Of a DNA stretch of 64,000 nt, positions 22,925 through 31,055 are shown one piece after another. Position numbers and translations under genes: made by a program. How positions within the stretch are numbered: the stretch's first letter is position 1; every line of letters starts with the position of its first letter. A model generated the notes under the pieces. It worked only from the letters and a program-made list of their open reading frames with translations, was not told where the DNA came from and made no database searches. The DNA is from Halomonas alimentaria (lineage in GTDB: Bacteria > Pseudomonadota > Gammaproteobacteria > Pseudomonadales > Halomonadaceae), in contig NZ_WUTT01000001.1 of assembly GCF_009902005.1 (NCBI RefSeq), forward strand, positions 2,322,227 to 2,386,226. Reading direction: 5' to 3'.

Positions 22925-23575
22925 TTACTGGCTCATGATCTCGACGCGACGGTTCATGGCACGACCTGCGTCGGTCTCGTTGGTAGCGACCGGACGCTCT
23001 TCGCCATAACCCACGGTGCGCATGCGATTACCGGCAACGCCCTGGCTCATCAGGTAGCTGGCCACGGAATCGGCACGATCCTGGGAGAGGCCCAGGTTGT
23101 ACTCGTTGGAACCCACGGCGTCGGTGTGACCGGCGATGGTCACGCGAACCTCGGGGTTGTTGTTGAGGGTGCTGGCCACCTGGTTCAGCTCGGAGGCGGC
23201 ACCGGGGCGCAGCTCTGCGGAGTCGAAGGCGAAGGTGACGTCGCTGGACAGGGTCACCGGCTCGAAGGGCTCGGGCTCCGGCTCCGGCTCGGGCATCGGC
23301 TCGGGCTCGGCTACCGGCTCCGGTGAGTCAGCACACAGCATGGCACCGATGGTGGCACCCGCAGTACCGCCGATGGCAGCACCAGTGTCCTCATCGGATT
23401 CACTGCTGGTGGCATAACCGATACCACCACCGATCACACCGCCGGCCAGGCCACACACCATCGGGTGCTGGTACCAGGGCTTGTCGACAGAGGACGTCGT
23501 GTTGGAAGTGGCACAGCCGGAGAGACCGACCACCAGAGCAGAACCGAGCAGCAAGCCAGTCGTGGACTTCTTCAT
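22925..23575 (-). CDS. OmpA-family outer-membrane lipoprotein with glycine-zipper segment
   Basis: The 216-residue product has a lipoprotein signal with lipobox LSGC (Cys21), a glycine-zipper stretch (GGVIGGGIGYA and GAAIGGTAGATIGAM), a Glu-Pro-rich hinge, and an OmpA C-terminal domain. In that domain the peptidoglycan (diaminopimelate)-binding residues lie in GHTDAVGSNEYNLGLSQDRA and NRRVEI. It likely tethers the outer membrane to the cell wall. An AAGGAG site precedes the ATG at 23575. It is transcribed singly and ends in a hairpin. Confidence 0.88.
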   Translation of the reverse strand: MKKSTTGLLLGSALVVGLSGCATSNTTSSVDKPWYQHPMVCGLAGGVIGGGIGYATSSESDEDTGAAIGGTAGATIGAMLCADSPEPVAEPEPMPEPEPEPEPFEPVTLSSDVTFAFDSAELRPGAASELNQVASTLNNNPEVRVTIAGHTDAVGSNEYNLGLSQDRADSVASYLMSQGVAGNRMRTVGYGEERPVATNETDAGRAMNRRVEIMSQ

Positions 23576-23838
23576 ATGAAACTCCTTCTCTTTTCTTTTA
23601 TCGCTCCAGGGCAGGCAACAGCTTACCGCCTTCCCAGATGATCCCGACGATCGGATGTTGCGCTCTACGTCGCAACATCCATGCCGCGACACAGTAACCT
23701 CTCGAAAACGTTCACTGGTCTCGACACGCTGCCAAGCTTGCAGTAGCCCGACAGATCTTTCAATCGCATATGGCTAGATTAGCAGACTTGTGGCGAATGC
23801 GCACAGTGTTCGATAAAACAGTTTGTCGAAGCATATTC

Positions 23839-24306
23839 TCAATGCAGGCTCGCCGGCCAGTCGCGCCGGAAGGCCAGCGCCGCCCTGGCAGCCTCGAGTA
23901 CGGCATGGCGATGCTCCTCCTCGACCGCGAAGCGCTCCTTGTCCTCCTTGAAGCGCTCCTTGGGGCTGAGCGCCTGACGCGCCTCATGGGTATGCAGGTG
24001 CCGGGTAAGGGCATGCACGTCGCCGAAGGGGCGGAAACTCTCGCGTTCCAGCAGGCGCGAATCGAGGATCTCCAGCAGCACCTTGCAGCGCCACGCCCCT
24101 TCAGTGATATCGACTTGCTCCTGGAGCAGCGCCGAGGCCACCAGCTCGAGGTTCTCCAGGCAGTTATCGTGGGCGCGCTTCATCTCCTCCTGCTGACTCG
24201 CCCGGCGCCGGCGAACTTCACGCCACAGGGTAAAGGCATAGGCGCCAAGTCCGGCGATGATCACCAGAGCAAGGCCGGAGAGGATAAGGGCAGTGGTGGT
24301 ACTCAT
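23839..24306 (-). CDS. DUF2489 family membrane-anchored protein
   Basis: The 155-residue protein has one N-terminal membrane helix (ALILSGLALVIIAGLGAYAFTLW) and then a basic, helical cytoplasmic region. Its size and sequence fit DUF2489, a gammaproteobacterial family without known function. It stands alone, between the OmpA-like gene and the divergent DASS transporter gene. Confidence 0.7.
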   Translation of the reverse strand: MSTTTALILSGLALVIIAGLGAYAFTLWREVRRRRASQQEEMKRAHDNCLENLELVASALLQEQVDITEGAWRCKVLLEILDSRLLERESFRPFGDVHALTRHLHTHEARQALSPKERFKEDKERFAVEEEHRHAVLEAARAALAFRRDWPASLH

Positions 24307-24452
24307 CGGGGATCACCGTGGTATCACGAGAAATGGACTGACGATTCTACCCGCTTGCGCGCCGCCACCCCAACGTCACCGCGACGACACCCCGGTAGCC
24401 GCCGAGGGTTTCAGGCATGATGCCACCGGCACAGGACGCTGACGTGTGGCTG

Positions 24453-24466
24453 CATACTTAAGTATG
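24453..24466. promoter_or_regulatory. Candidate operator: 14-bp perfect palindrome
   Basis: CATACTTAAGTATG is a perfect 14-bp palindrome 50 bases upstream of the transporter start codon, in the promoter position. Its form suits a dimeric repressor such as a GntR-type protein. The regulator is not encoded next to it. Confidence 0.45.
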
Positions 24467-24515
24467 ATGCGATCACCTAGTGTTTCATGCATCCCGCCAA
24501 CCAATGGAGACTGGC

Positions 24516-25973
24516 ATGTCTGAGTCCCCCACTCCCGCAGGCGCGCCAGCGCCGCCTTCTACCGCCGCCAGGATCGGCCTGTGGCTCGGTCCTCTTCTGC
24601 TGCTGGCCACCCTGCTGTTGCCGCCACCGGCGGAAATGTCACCGGCGGCGTGGGCCTGTGTCGGTATGGCGCTGCTGATGGCCACCTGGTGGTCCACCGA
24701 GGCCATACCGATTCCCGCCACCTCGCTGCTGCCCATGGTACTGGTGCCCGCCCTGGGGCTGGGCAGCATGGGCGAGGCCACCGGCAGCTATGCCAATCCG
24801 ATCATCTACCTGTTCCTGGGCGGCTTCCTGCTCGGCATCGCCATGCAACGCTGGGAGCTGCACCGCCGCCTCGCCCTGCACGTGCTGAAGCTGGTGGGGC
24901 ACCAGCCGCGGCGGCAGATCGCCGGTTTCATGCTCGCTACCGGCTTCCTCAGCATGTGGGTCTCCAATACCGCCACGGCGATCATGATGTTGCCCATCGG
25001 CATGTCGGTGATAAGCCTGCTCGGCGACAGCGATCCCGAGGAGCTCAGGCGCTACGCCACCGCCCTGCTGCTGGCCATCGCCTACTCGGCCAGCATCGGT
25101 GGCGTGGCCACCCTGATCGGCACGCCGCCCAACGCCCTGCTCGCCGGCTACCTGGCCGAGGATCGTGGCATCGACCTGGGCTTCGCCCAGTGGATGGTAG
25201 TTGGCCTGCCGATCAGCATCGCTATGATGACGGCGGCCTGGTGGTGGCTGACCCGGCGCGGCTTCGCGCTCAATGCGGCCGACCAGAGCGCCGATATGAT
25301 CGACGACGAGCTGAAAAGGCTCGGTCGCATGTCGACCGCGGAGCGCCGGGTGGCCATGCTCTTCACCCTCGCCGCGCTGGCGTGGGTGGCCCGCCCGCTG
25401 CTCAATGACGCCGGCCTGTCCTGGCTCACCGACACCGGCATCGCCATCGCCGCCGGCATCGCCCTCTTCCTGACTCCCAGCGGGGCACGGCCCGGTGAGC
25501 GACTGCTGGTCTGGGGCGATGCCCAGAAGGTCCCCTGGGGCATCCTGCTGCTGTTCGGTGGTGGCCTCGCCCTGGCCGGCACCATCACCCGCACCGGGCT
25601 GGCGGAATGGATCGCCAACCAGCTGGGGATCTTCGGTACCCTGCCGCTGCTGGCCATGATCGGCATCGTGGTCCTGGTCATCATCTTCCTGACCGAGGTG
25701 ACCTCCAACACCGCCACCGCCGCGGCCTTCCTGCCACTGCTGGGCGCCCTGGCGCTGTCGCTGGATATCTCTCCGCTGCTGATCACGGTGCCGGCGGCCA
25801 TCGCCGCCAGCTGTGCCTTCATGATGCCGGTGGCAACGCCACCCAACGCCATCGTCTTCGGTACCGGCCATATGAAGATCCAGTCGATGATCCGGGCCGG
25901 CTTCGCCTTGAACCTGATCAGCAGCGTGCTGGTGACCCTGATGGCCTACGGGCTGATCCAGCTCTTCTGGTGA
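24516..25973 (+). CDS. DASS/SLC13-family sodium:carboxylate symporter
   Basis: The 485-residue membrane protein has two SNT-type sodium/substrate motifs (LSMWVSNTATAIMML and TEVTSNTATAAAFLP) and paired re-entrant loops, as in the DASS family. It imports C4-dicarboxylates or related anions with sodium. The start at 24516 (MSESPTPAGAP) has GGAGA 5 bases upstream and was preferred to the ATG at 24504. Substrate specificity is not visible from sequence. Confidence 0.87.
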   Translation: MSESPTPAGAPAPPSTAARIGLWLGPLLLLATLLLPPPAEMSPAAWACVGMALLMATWWSTEAIPIPATSLLPMVLVPALGLGSMGEATGSYANPIIYLFLGGFLLGIAMQRWELHRRLALHVLKLVGHQPRRQIAGFMLATGFLSMWVSNTATAIMMLPIGMSVISLLGDSDPEELRRYATALLLAIAYSASIGGVATLIGTPPNALLAGYLAEDRGIDLGFAQWMVVGLPISIAMMTAAWWWLTRRGFALNAADQSADMIDDELKRLGRMSTAERRVAMLFTLAALAWVARPLLNDAGLSWLTDTGIAIAAGIALFLTPSGARPGERLLVWGDAQKVPWGILLLFGGGLALAGTITRTGLAEWIANQLGIFGTLPLLAMIGIVVLVIIFLTEVTSNTATAAAFLPLLGALALSLDISPLLITVPAAIAASCAFMMPVATPPNAIVFGTGHMKIQSMIRAGFALNLISSVLVTLMAYGLIQLFW

Positions 25974-25986
25974 TCTCTCTCCCTGC

Positions 25987-26026
25987 CAACGACACGGGCC
26001 CGGCAGATGCCGGGCCCGTGTCGTTG
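25987..26026. terminator. Long bidirectional terminator between transporter gene and cyoE
   Basis: A perfect 19-bp stem (25987-26005 with 26008-26026) and 2-base loop separates two convergent genes. It is one of the longest perfect stems in the window. Confidence 0.8.
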
Positions 26027-26046
26027 TCGCTAGGCGATGGCACCCA

Positions 26047-27000
26047 CTACTGGATCCCCGGAGCCATCCACAGCGACCAGGCCTGGGCGTAGTGATCCAG
26101 CAGCAGCACGCCGAACAGCCCCAGGATATAGCGAATAGAGAACCAGAAGGCGGCCAGGGGAGCCTTCGGGTCCTGCCCCCGCCACACCCGGTAGTTCCAG
26201 ACCATAAAGCGCATATTGAGCGCCATCACCCCGACCAGATAGAGCGCCCCGCTCATGCCGATGGCGAAGGGCAGCAGGGTCACCGCCACGGTCAGCCAGC
26301 CGTAGAGCCACACCTGCAGTCGGGTAAAGGCCTCCCCATGGGTGACCGGCAGCATCGGCACACCGGCACGGGCATATTCATCGCGCTTGTGCAGTGCCAG
26401 TGCCCAGAAGTGCGGTGGGGTCCAGGCGAAGATGATCAGCACCAGCAGCAGCGGCTCGGGGCCGACCTGGCCGGTCACCGCCGTCCAGCCCAGCAGCGGC
26501 GGCGCCGCCCCGGCTACCCCGCCGATCACGATGTTCTGGGGCGTGGCGTGCTTGAGGAAGGCGGTATAGACCAGTGCGTAGCCGATCAGCGAGCCCAGGG
26601 TCAGCCAGGCGGTCAGGGCATTGACCTGCCACACCAGCAGGGCGAGACCGGCCAGCGAGAGCAGCGTGGCCCACGCCAGGGCGATGCTCCCGGGCATGCG
26701 CCTTGCCGCCAGCGGGCGTCGCGAGGTACGCAGCATCATGGCATCGAGGCGCCGGTCGACCACATGGTTGAAGGCCGCCGCCCCGCAGGCGGTCAGGCCG
26801 ATCCCGGCCAGGCCGTAAAGCACCACGGCAGGCGACGGCAGCACCGGCTGCGCCAGCGCCATGCCCACCAGGGCACACACCAGCATCACCAGCACCACCC
26901 GTGGCTTGCACAGGGTCACCAGGTCCCGCCAGCCCCATTCACCCAGCGCCGGGGACGGGAGTTCGGCGACACGGATCTCGGTCGTCAGCGCATCAGACAT
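26047..27000 (-). CDS. cyoE: Protoheme IX farnesyltransferase (heme O synthase)
   Basis: The 317-residue UbiA-type membrane enzyme adds a farnesyl group to heme B. The active-site block AAFNHVVDRRLDAMMLRTSRRP carries the DxxxD prenyl-diphosphate-binding motif. About nine hydrophobic helices are visible. It overlaps ctaA by 8 bases, and the two act in sequence to make heme A for the oxidase encoded upstream. Confidence 0.93.
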   Translation of the reverse strand: MSDALTTEIRVAELPSPALGEWGWRDLVTLCKPRVVLVMLVCALVGMALAQPVLPSPAVVLYGLAGIGLTACGAAAFNHVVDRRLDAMMLRTSRRPLAARRMPGSIALAWATLLSLAGLALLVWQVNALTAWLTLGSLIGYALVYTAFLKHATPQNIVIGGVAGAAPPLLGWTAVTGQVGPEPLLLVLIIFAWTPPHFWALALHKRDEYARAGVPMLPVTHGEAFTRLQVWLYGWLTVAVTLLPFAIGMSGALYLVGVMALNMRFMVWNYRVWRGQDPKAPLAAFWFSIRYILGLFGVLLLDHYAQAWSLWMAPGIQ

Positions 27001-28060
27001 GGAGCCACTCCTTCTTCTGCAACGATGATTGTTGTGTCGTGGTCGACGCCGGCGCCAGGCAGCGCCATCTCCAGGAAGCCAGCGCCAGGCTCAGCACCAG
27101 CGCCACGGCGCCAGCGGTATGCAGCAGCGCCAACCACAGGGGCAGCCACAGCAGCACATTGGCCACCCCCAGCGAGAACTGCACCCCATAGGCCAGGCCC
27201 AGGGCACCCAGCCACGGACGCATCGCCGTCTCGCGCCAGTAGCACAGCAGCAGCGCCAGGATCGCGACTCCCAGCGCCAACGCCCCCAGGCGGTGCCCCA
27301 CCTGGATGGCACTGCGCGCCTCGGCATGCAGTTGACCATGCAGGTAGTTGGGGCCGACGCTCTGGGTCAGGTGAAAGCCCTCGCTCCAGTCCAGGCCGGA
27401 CCACCACTCGCCGTTGCAGGTGGGGAACCCCTGGCAGGCGATGCCGGCGTAGTTACTCGACACCCAGCCGCCCAGCGCCAGCTGAACCACCAGCAGGAAG
27501 GCAGCCAGCCCCCAGAGTGGTGTCAATGCGCGGCGCGGCGCGGCAACCCCGCCAGGCGCCAGGCTGCCGCTTGCACAACGCCGCAGGCGCAGATGCAGCC
27601 ACAGGAACACCAGCATCACGCCAAGCCCCCCCAGCAGATGCAGGGTGACCACCTGGGGCCACAACCTGAGGGTAACCGTGAAGGCGCCGAACGCCCCCTG
27701 CACCAGGATCAAGGCCAGCAGCCCCAGGCTGAGGCGCCAGGGGTAGTCGGCACGTCGCCGCAGGGGCCTGCCCAGCACCACCAGGGCGATGACCAGCAGA
27801 CCCAGGGAGGAAGCCACATAGCGATGGATCATCTCCATCCAGGCCTTGGCACTCTCCAGCGGTGCTTCCGGGGTGTGGGCCAGGGCCCGCCCCTCGTCGG
27901 GCACCACCAGGGCGCCATAGCAGCCCGGCCAGTCGGGGCAGCCCAGCCCAGCATCCACCAAGCGCGTCCAGGCGCCCAGCAGGATCACCCCCACCGTCAG
28001 CACCACGCCCAACAGGCTCAGCATCTTGAGCAGTGCCAGTCGCCGCTGTGCTGCGTGCAT
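26993..28060 (-). CDS. ctaA: Heme A synthase (COX15/CtaA)
   Basis: The 355-residue membrane protein oxidises the C8 methyl of heme O to give heme A. Conserved heme-ligand histidines sit in EMIHRYVASSLGLLV, VTLHLLGGLGVML and QVGHRLGALALG. Eight membrane helices fit the family. It lies between a small assembly-type membrane protein gene and cyoE in one minus-strand operon. Confidence 0.92.
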   Translation of the reverse strand: MHAAQRRLALLKMLSLLGVVLTVGVILLGAWTRLVDAGLGCPDWPGCYGALVVPDEGRALAHTPEAPLESAKAWMEMIHRYVASSLGLLVIALVVLGRPLRRRADYPWRLSLGLLALILVQGAFGAFTVTLRLWPQVVTLHLLGGLGVMLVFLWLHLRLRRCASGSLAPGGVAAPRRALTPLWGLAAFLLVVQLALGGWVSSNYAGIACQGFPTCNGEWWSGLDWSEGFHLTQSVGPNYLHGQLHAEARSAIQVGHRLGALALGVAILALLLCYWRETAMRPWLGALGLAYGVQFSLGVANVLLWLPLWLALLHTAGAVALVLSLALASWRWRCLAPASTTTQQSSLQKKEWLHV

Positions 28061-28087
28061 CGCCCCACCTCCCTTGTCATTGCAGGA

Positions 28088-28651
28088 TCAGCGTCCCGCC
28101 AGCTCCTGGCCCGCCAATTCCTGACCACCCTGCCAGGGTGCCTCCGGATTCATGCGCAGCAGGCGCCCCAGATCTGCCTTCACCGCATAGGGGTCCACAT
28201 CCGCCGGGTAACCAAGCACCGGCTGTCCACGCGGGTCGAGCAGCCATAGCCGACCCGGCTCGAGCCAGCTTGGCCGCTCGGCCCAGCGCGCCACCACCTC
28301 GCCGGGCAGCGCCTCGGCCTGGCCGCCCACGCGCAACCGGCTGACGCGGGGCGCCTCACGCCCCAGCGCGCGATGCAGACGCCACCACTGGTCGCTCAGC
28401 TCGGCACAGCGCCGTCCGCAGTCGAAGGCCAGTACCCAGTCGCCGGACACCGACGGTGCCATGTTCGCGGCCAGTGGCCACTCGGCGAGTACCGGAATCT
28501 CCGGGGCCAGTTCACCATGGGCCGTGCGCCCCTCGGGGATGCCGACTCGCCCTAGCGCCATGACCGTGGCCACCAGCACCGGCAAGGAGAGGAACAGCAG
28601 CAGCGCCAGCAGCTTGAGCCGCCCGTAGCGCGCAGCATGGGTCATCGTCAT
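28088..28651 (-). CDS. Membrane-anchored protein of the cytochrome oxidase cluster
   Basis: The 187-residue protein has an N-terminal membrane helix (LKLLALLLFLSLPVLVATVMAL) and a periplasmic domain with a CGRRCAEL cysteine pair, which could hint at redox or copper handling. Similar proteins sit between SURF1 and ctaA in other gammaproteobacterial cox clusters and are annotated only as hypothetical. The ATG at 28651 has GAGG upstream and overlaps the SURF1 stop by 4 bases. A role in oxidase assembly is inferred from position. Confidence 0.65.
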   Translation of the reverse strand: MTMTHAARYGRLKLLALLLFLSLPVLVATVMALGRVGIPEGRTAHGELAPEIPVLAEWPLAANMAPSVSGDWVLAFDCGRRCAELSDQWWRLHRALGREAPRVSRLRVGGQAEALPGEVVARWAERPSWLEPGRLWLLDPRGQPVLGYPADVDPYAVKADLGRLLRMNPEAPWQGGQELAGQELAGR

Positions 28652-29370
28652 TTTGAGTCCTCCACGGGCAAGCCGTCGCGGCGCATGCGCCGCCCGCCGA
28701 TAATCATCACCACCAGTGCCGCCAGCGCCAGGCCCCACCACTGGACGGCGTAGCCCACATGTCGGCTGGGCGGCATCACGCTGGGCGTCCACCAGGCTGG
28801 CAGCGCGCCGGGCCCCTCCTCCAGATGCAGCCAGCCGGGGTGGGCGAAGTCGAGGGCCCAGGCGTCGAGCTGGATACGCTGCAGCCGCGCGCCCTCATGG
28901 TTGGGACCGAACAGCGGCGCACCCTCGCCCGCCGCCTGCCAGCGCCCACACAGGGTGACCCTGCCCTGTGGCGTCGCCACGGCAGGGTCGGCACGGCTGG
29001 TACCGGTCTCCAGAAAGCCGCGCTGCACCAGCCAGATGCGGCCATCATCGCCTCGCAGCGGGGTTAGCGGAGCGACCCCCAGGCGACCCTCATGAGTCCG
29101 GTTGTCCAGAAACAGCGTGTGATCCGGCAGATACTCGCCGCTGAGCGTGAGACGGCTGCCCTGGGGGGGCATCTCGCTGGGCGCGGTCAGGGTCGGCGCA
29201 CTCGCCAGCCTTGCCAGATAGTCACGCTTTTCCTCACCGCGCTCCCACTGCCAGAGGCCCAGTGCGAGCCCCAGCACCACCAGCAGCGACCACAGGCTCC
29301 ACCACAGGCGTTGCCGCCACCGTCCGTGGCGGGCATGCTGGGAAACATTGCTGCCCAAGGAGTGTTCCAT
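28648..29370 (-). CDS. SURF1-family cytochrome oxidase assembly protein
   Basis: The 240-residue protein has the SURF1 layout of two membrane helices (LWWSLWSLLVVLGLALGLWQW near the N-terminus and YAVQWWGLALAALVVMIIGG near the C-terminus) around a periplasmic domain with GRIWLVQRGF. It assists heme A insertion into subunit I. Its start codon at 29370 overlaps the start codon of the divergent DUF2909 gene within one CATG. Confidence 0.85.
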   Translation of the reverse strand: MEHSLGSNVSQHARHGRWRQRLWWSLWSLLVVLGLALGLWQWERGEEKRDYLARLASAPTLTAPSEMPPQGSRLTLSGEYLPDHTLFLDNRTHEGRLGVAPLTPLRGDDGRIWLVQRGFLETGTSRADPAVATPQGRVTLCGRWQAAGEGAPLFGPNHEGARLQRIQLDAWALDFAHPGWLHLEEGPGALPAWWTPSVMPPSRHVGYAVQWWGLALAALVVMIIGGRRMRRDGLPVEDSK

Positions 29371-29560
29371 GCTGCTCAAGGTCCTGATCGCTCTGGTGTT
29401 CCTGGCCATGCTGGCGAGCCTTGCCGCCGGTGCCGGCTTCCTGCTACGCGACAGCGGCACCTCCCGGCGCCTGCTGGTCTCCCTGAAGCTGCGAGTGGCG
29501 CTGGCCGCCACCCTGCTGGCCCTGCTCTTCTACGGCTTCTATGCCGGTAGCCTGGGCTGA
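29369..29560 (+). CDS. DUF2909 twin-transmembrane protein
   Basis: The 63-residue protein has two hydrophobic segments (LLKVLIALVFLAMLASLAAG and LRVALAATLLALLFYGFYAG) and fits the DUF2909 family found beside cytochrome oxidase genes. An AAGGAG site precedes the ATG at 29369. It is the only plus-strand gene inside the oxidase cluster and starts back-to-back with SURF1. Confidence 0.75.
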   Translation: MLLKVLIALVFLAMLASLAAGAGFLLRDSGTSRRLLVSLKLRVALAATLLALLFYGFYAGSLG

Positions 29561-29583
29561 TCCTGCGAGTCCCTGACACTGGA

Positions 29584-30441
29584 TCAGAACACATAGACGA
29601 ACAGGAACAGCCCGATCCATACCACGTCCACGAAGTGCCAGTACCAGGCCGCCGCCTCGAAGCCGAAATGGTTCTCCGGGGCGAAGTGCCCCCGCAGGAT
29701 ACGGAGCAGCATCACCGTCAGGATGGTGGCACCGATGATCACATGGGCCCCGTGGAAGCCGGTAAGCAGGAAGAAGGTCGCCCCGTAGATCCCCGCCTCC
29801 AGGGTGATGCCGTAATGGTGGTAGGCCTCGTAGTACTCCACGCCCTGGATGATGATGAAGGTGAAGCCCAGCAGCACGGTGACCAACAGCCAGTTGCGCG
29901 TGGTCTCACGCATCCCCTCCTTGAGCCCCTCGTGGGCCACGGTGAGAGTGATACTCGAGCCCACCAGGATCAGGGTGTTGACCAGTGGCAGCTGCCAGGG
30001 GCTGAAGGTATCGCGGGGGCCGGCCACGTCGCCCGGCGGTTCCAGCAGCGGCCAGCTGGCGGTGAATTCCGGCCACAGCAGTGCGGCCACGCCCTTGGCC
30101 CCGTCGCCGTCCAGCCACGGCAGCGCGAAGGTGCGCACATAGAAGAGCGCACCGAAGAAGGCGGCGAAGAACATCACCTCGGAGAAGATGAACCAGGCCA
30201 TGCCCTGGCGGAAGGAGCGATCCATCTGGGCATCGTAGAGCCCCCCGCGAGACTCCTTGATCACATCGCGGAACCACAACCCCATTACCGACAGGACCGC
30301 CAGCATGCCGACCGCCAGCAGCGCACTGCCCCGACCGTGCACCATGACCATGCCGGCCCCTATCATCATCGTGCCCAACGCCAGGGAGCCCAGTATCGGC
30401 CACTTGCTGGTTGCGGGAACGTAGTAGCTGCCACCACTCAT
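29584..30441 (-). CDS. ctaE: Cytochrome c oxidase subunit III
   Basis: The 285-residue membrane protein matches subunit III, with the conserved FRQGMAWFIFSEVMFFAAFF stretch and the C-terminal AAWYWHFVDVVWIGLF. It supports proton uptake and stability of the oxidase. Its start overlaps the ctaG stop by 4 bases. Confidence 0.94.
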   Translation of the reverse strand: MSGGSYYVPATSKWPILGSLALGTMMIGAGMVMVHGRGSALLAVGMLAVLSVMGLWFRDVIKESRGGLYDAQMDRSFRQGMAWFIFSEVMFFAAFFGALFYVRTFALPWLDGDGAKGVAALLWPEFTASWPLLEPPGDVAGPRDTFSPWQLPLVNTLILVGSSITLTVAHEGLKEGMRETTRNWLLVTVLLGFTFIIIQGVEYYEAYHHYGITLEAGIYGATFFLLTGFHGAHVIIGATILTVMLLRILRGHFAPENHFGFEAAAWYWHFVDVVWIGLFLFVYVF

Positions 30442-31031
30442 GCCTCATCTCCTATGCCGCCGCTCGCCCGTGCCTGAAGCGCCGCTTCATCTCGGGTGAC
30501 CGGATACAGGGTGTAGACCAGGGTTACGGTATTGACGTCCTCGGGCAGGTCCCGGGTCAGCTGGAACACCAGCGGCGCCGACATCCTCTCACCCGCCTCG
30601 AGGCGCTGCTCCTGGAAACAGAAGCAGGTCAGCTTGCGCAGGTGCGGGTTGGCGCGCGCCGGCGACACGCTGGGCACCGCCCGCCCCCAGACGGCGCTGT
30701 CGCCGGTGTTGTGAAAGGCGAAGCCGACCTCGGCGCTCTGCCCCGGATGGATGCGTACCTGGCGCGTCTCGACATCGATGTTCCAGGGCAGCCCGGCGCT
30801 GCCACGGGTCACGAACTGCACCGTCACCATGCGCGAGGCATCGACCTCCTCGTGCACCAGGGCCTGGGCCGAACCACTGGTCTTGCCATTGAGCCCGGTC
30901 ACCTCGCAGAAGACGTCATAGAGGGGCACCAGGGCGAAGGCGAAGGCAAACATTCCGGCCAGGGCGAACAGCGTCTTGGCGACGGTACGTCGCACCCCCT
31001 GACGGCTGGCGGGCTCCCGGACATCGGACAT
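30438..31031 (-). CDS. ctaG: Cytochrome c oxidase assembly protein CtaG (Cox11 type)
   Basis: The 197-residue protein has one N-terminal membrane helix and a periplasmic copper-delivery domain with the CFCFQEQ motif that binds Cu(I). It loads the CuB site of subunit I. It lies between ctaD and ctaE, the normal order. Confidence 0.93.
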   Translation of the reverse strand: MSDVREPASRQGVRRTVAKTLFALAGMFAFAFALVPLYDVFCEVTGLNGKTSGSAQALVHEEVDASRMVTVQFVTRGSAGLPWNIDVETRQVRIHPGQSAEVGFAFHNTGDSAVWGRAVPSVSPARANPHLRKLTCFCFQEQRLEAGERMSAPLVFQLTRDLPEDVNTVTLVYTLYPVTRDEAALQARASGGIGDEA

Positions 31032-31055
31032 GGCGGTCTCCTCCTGGCGCTGGCC

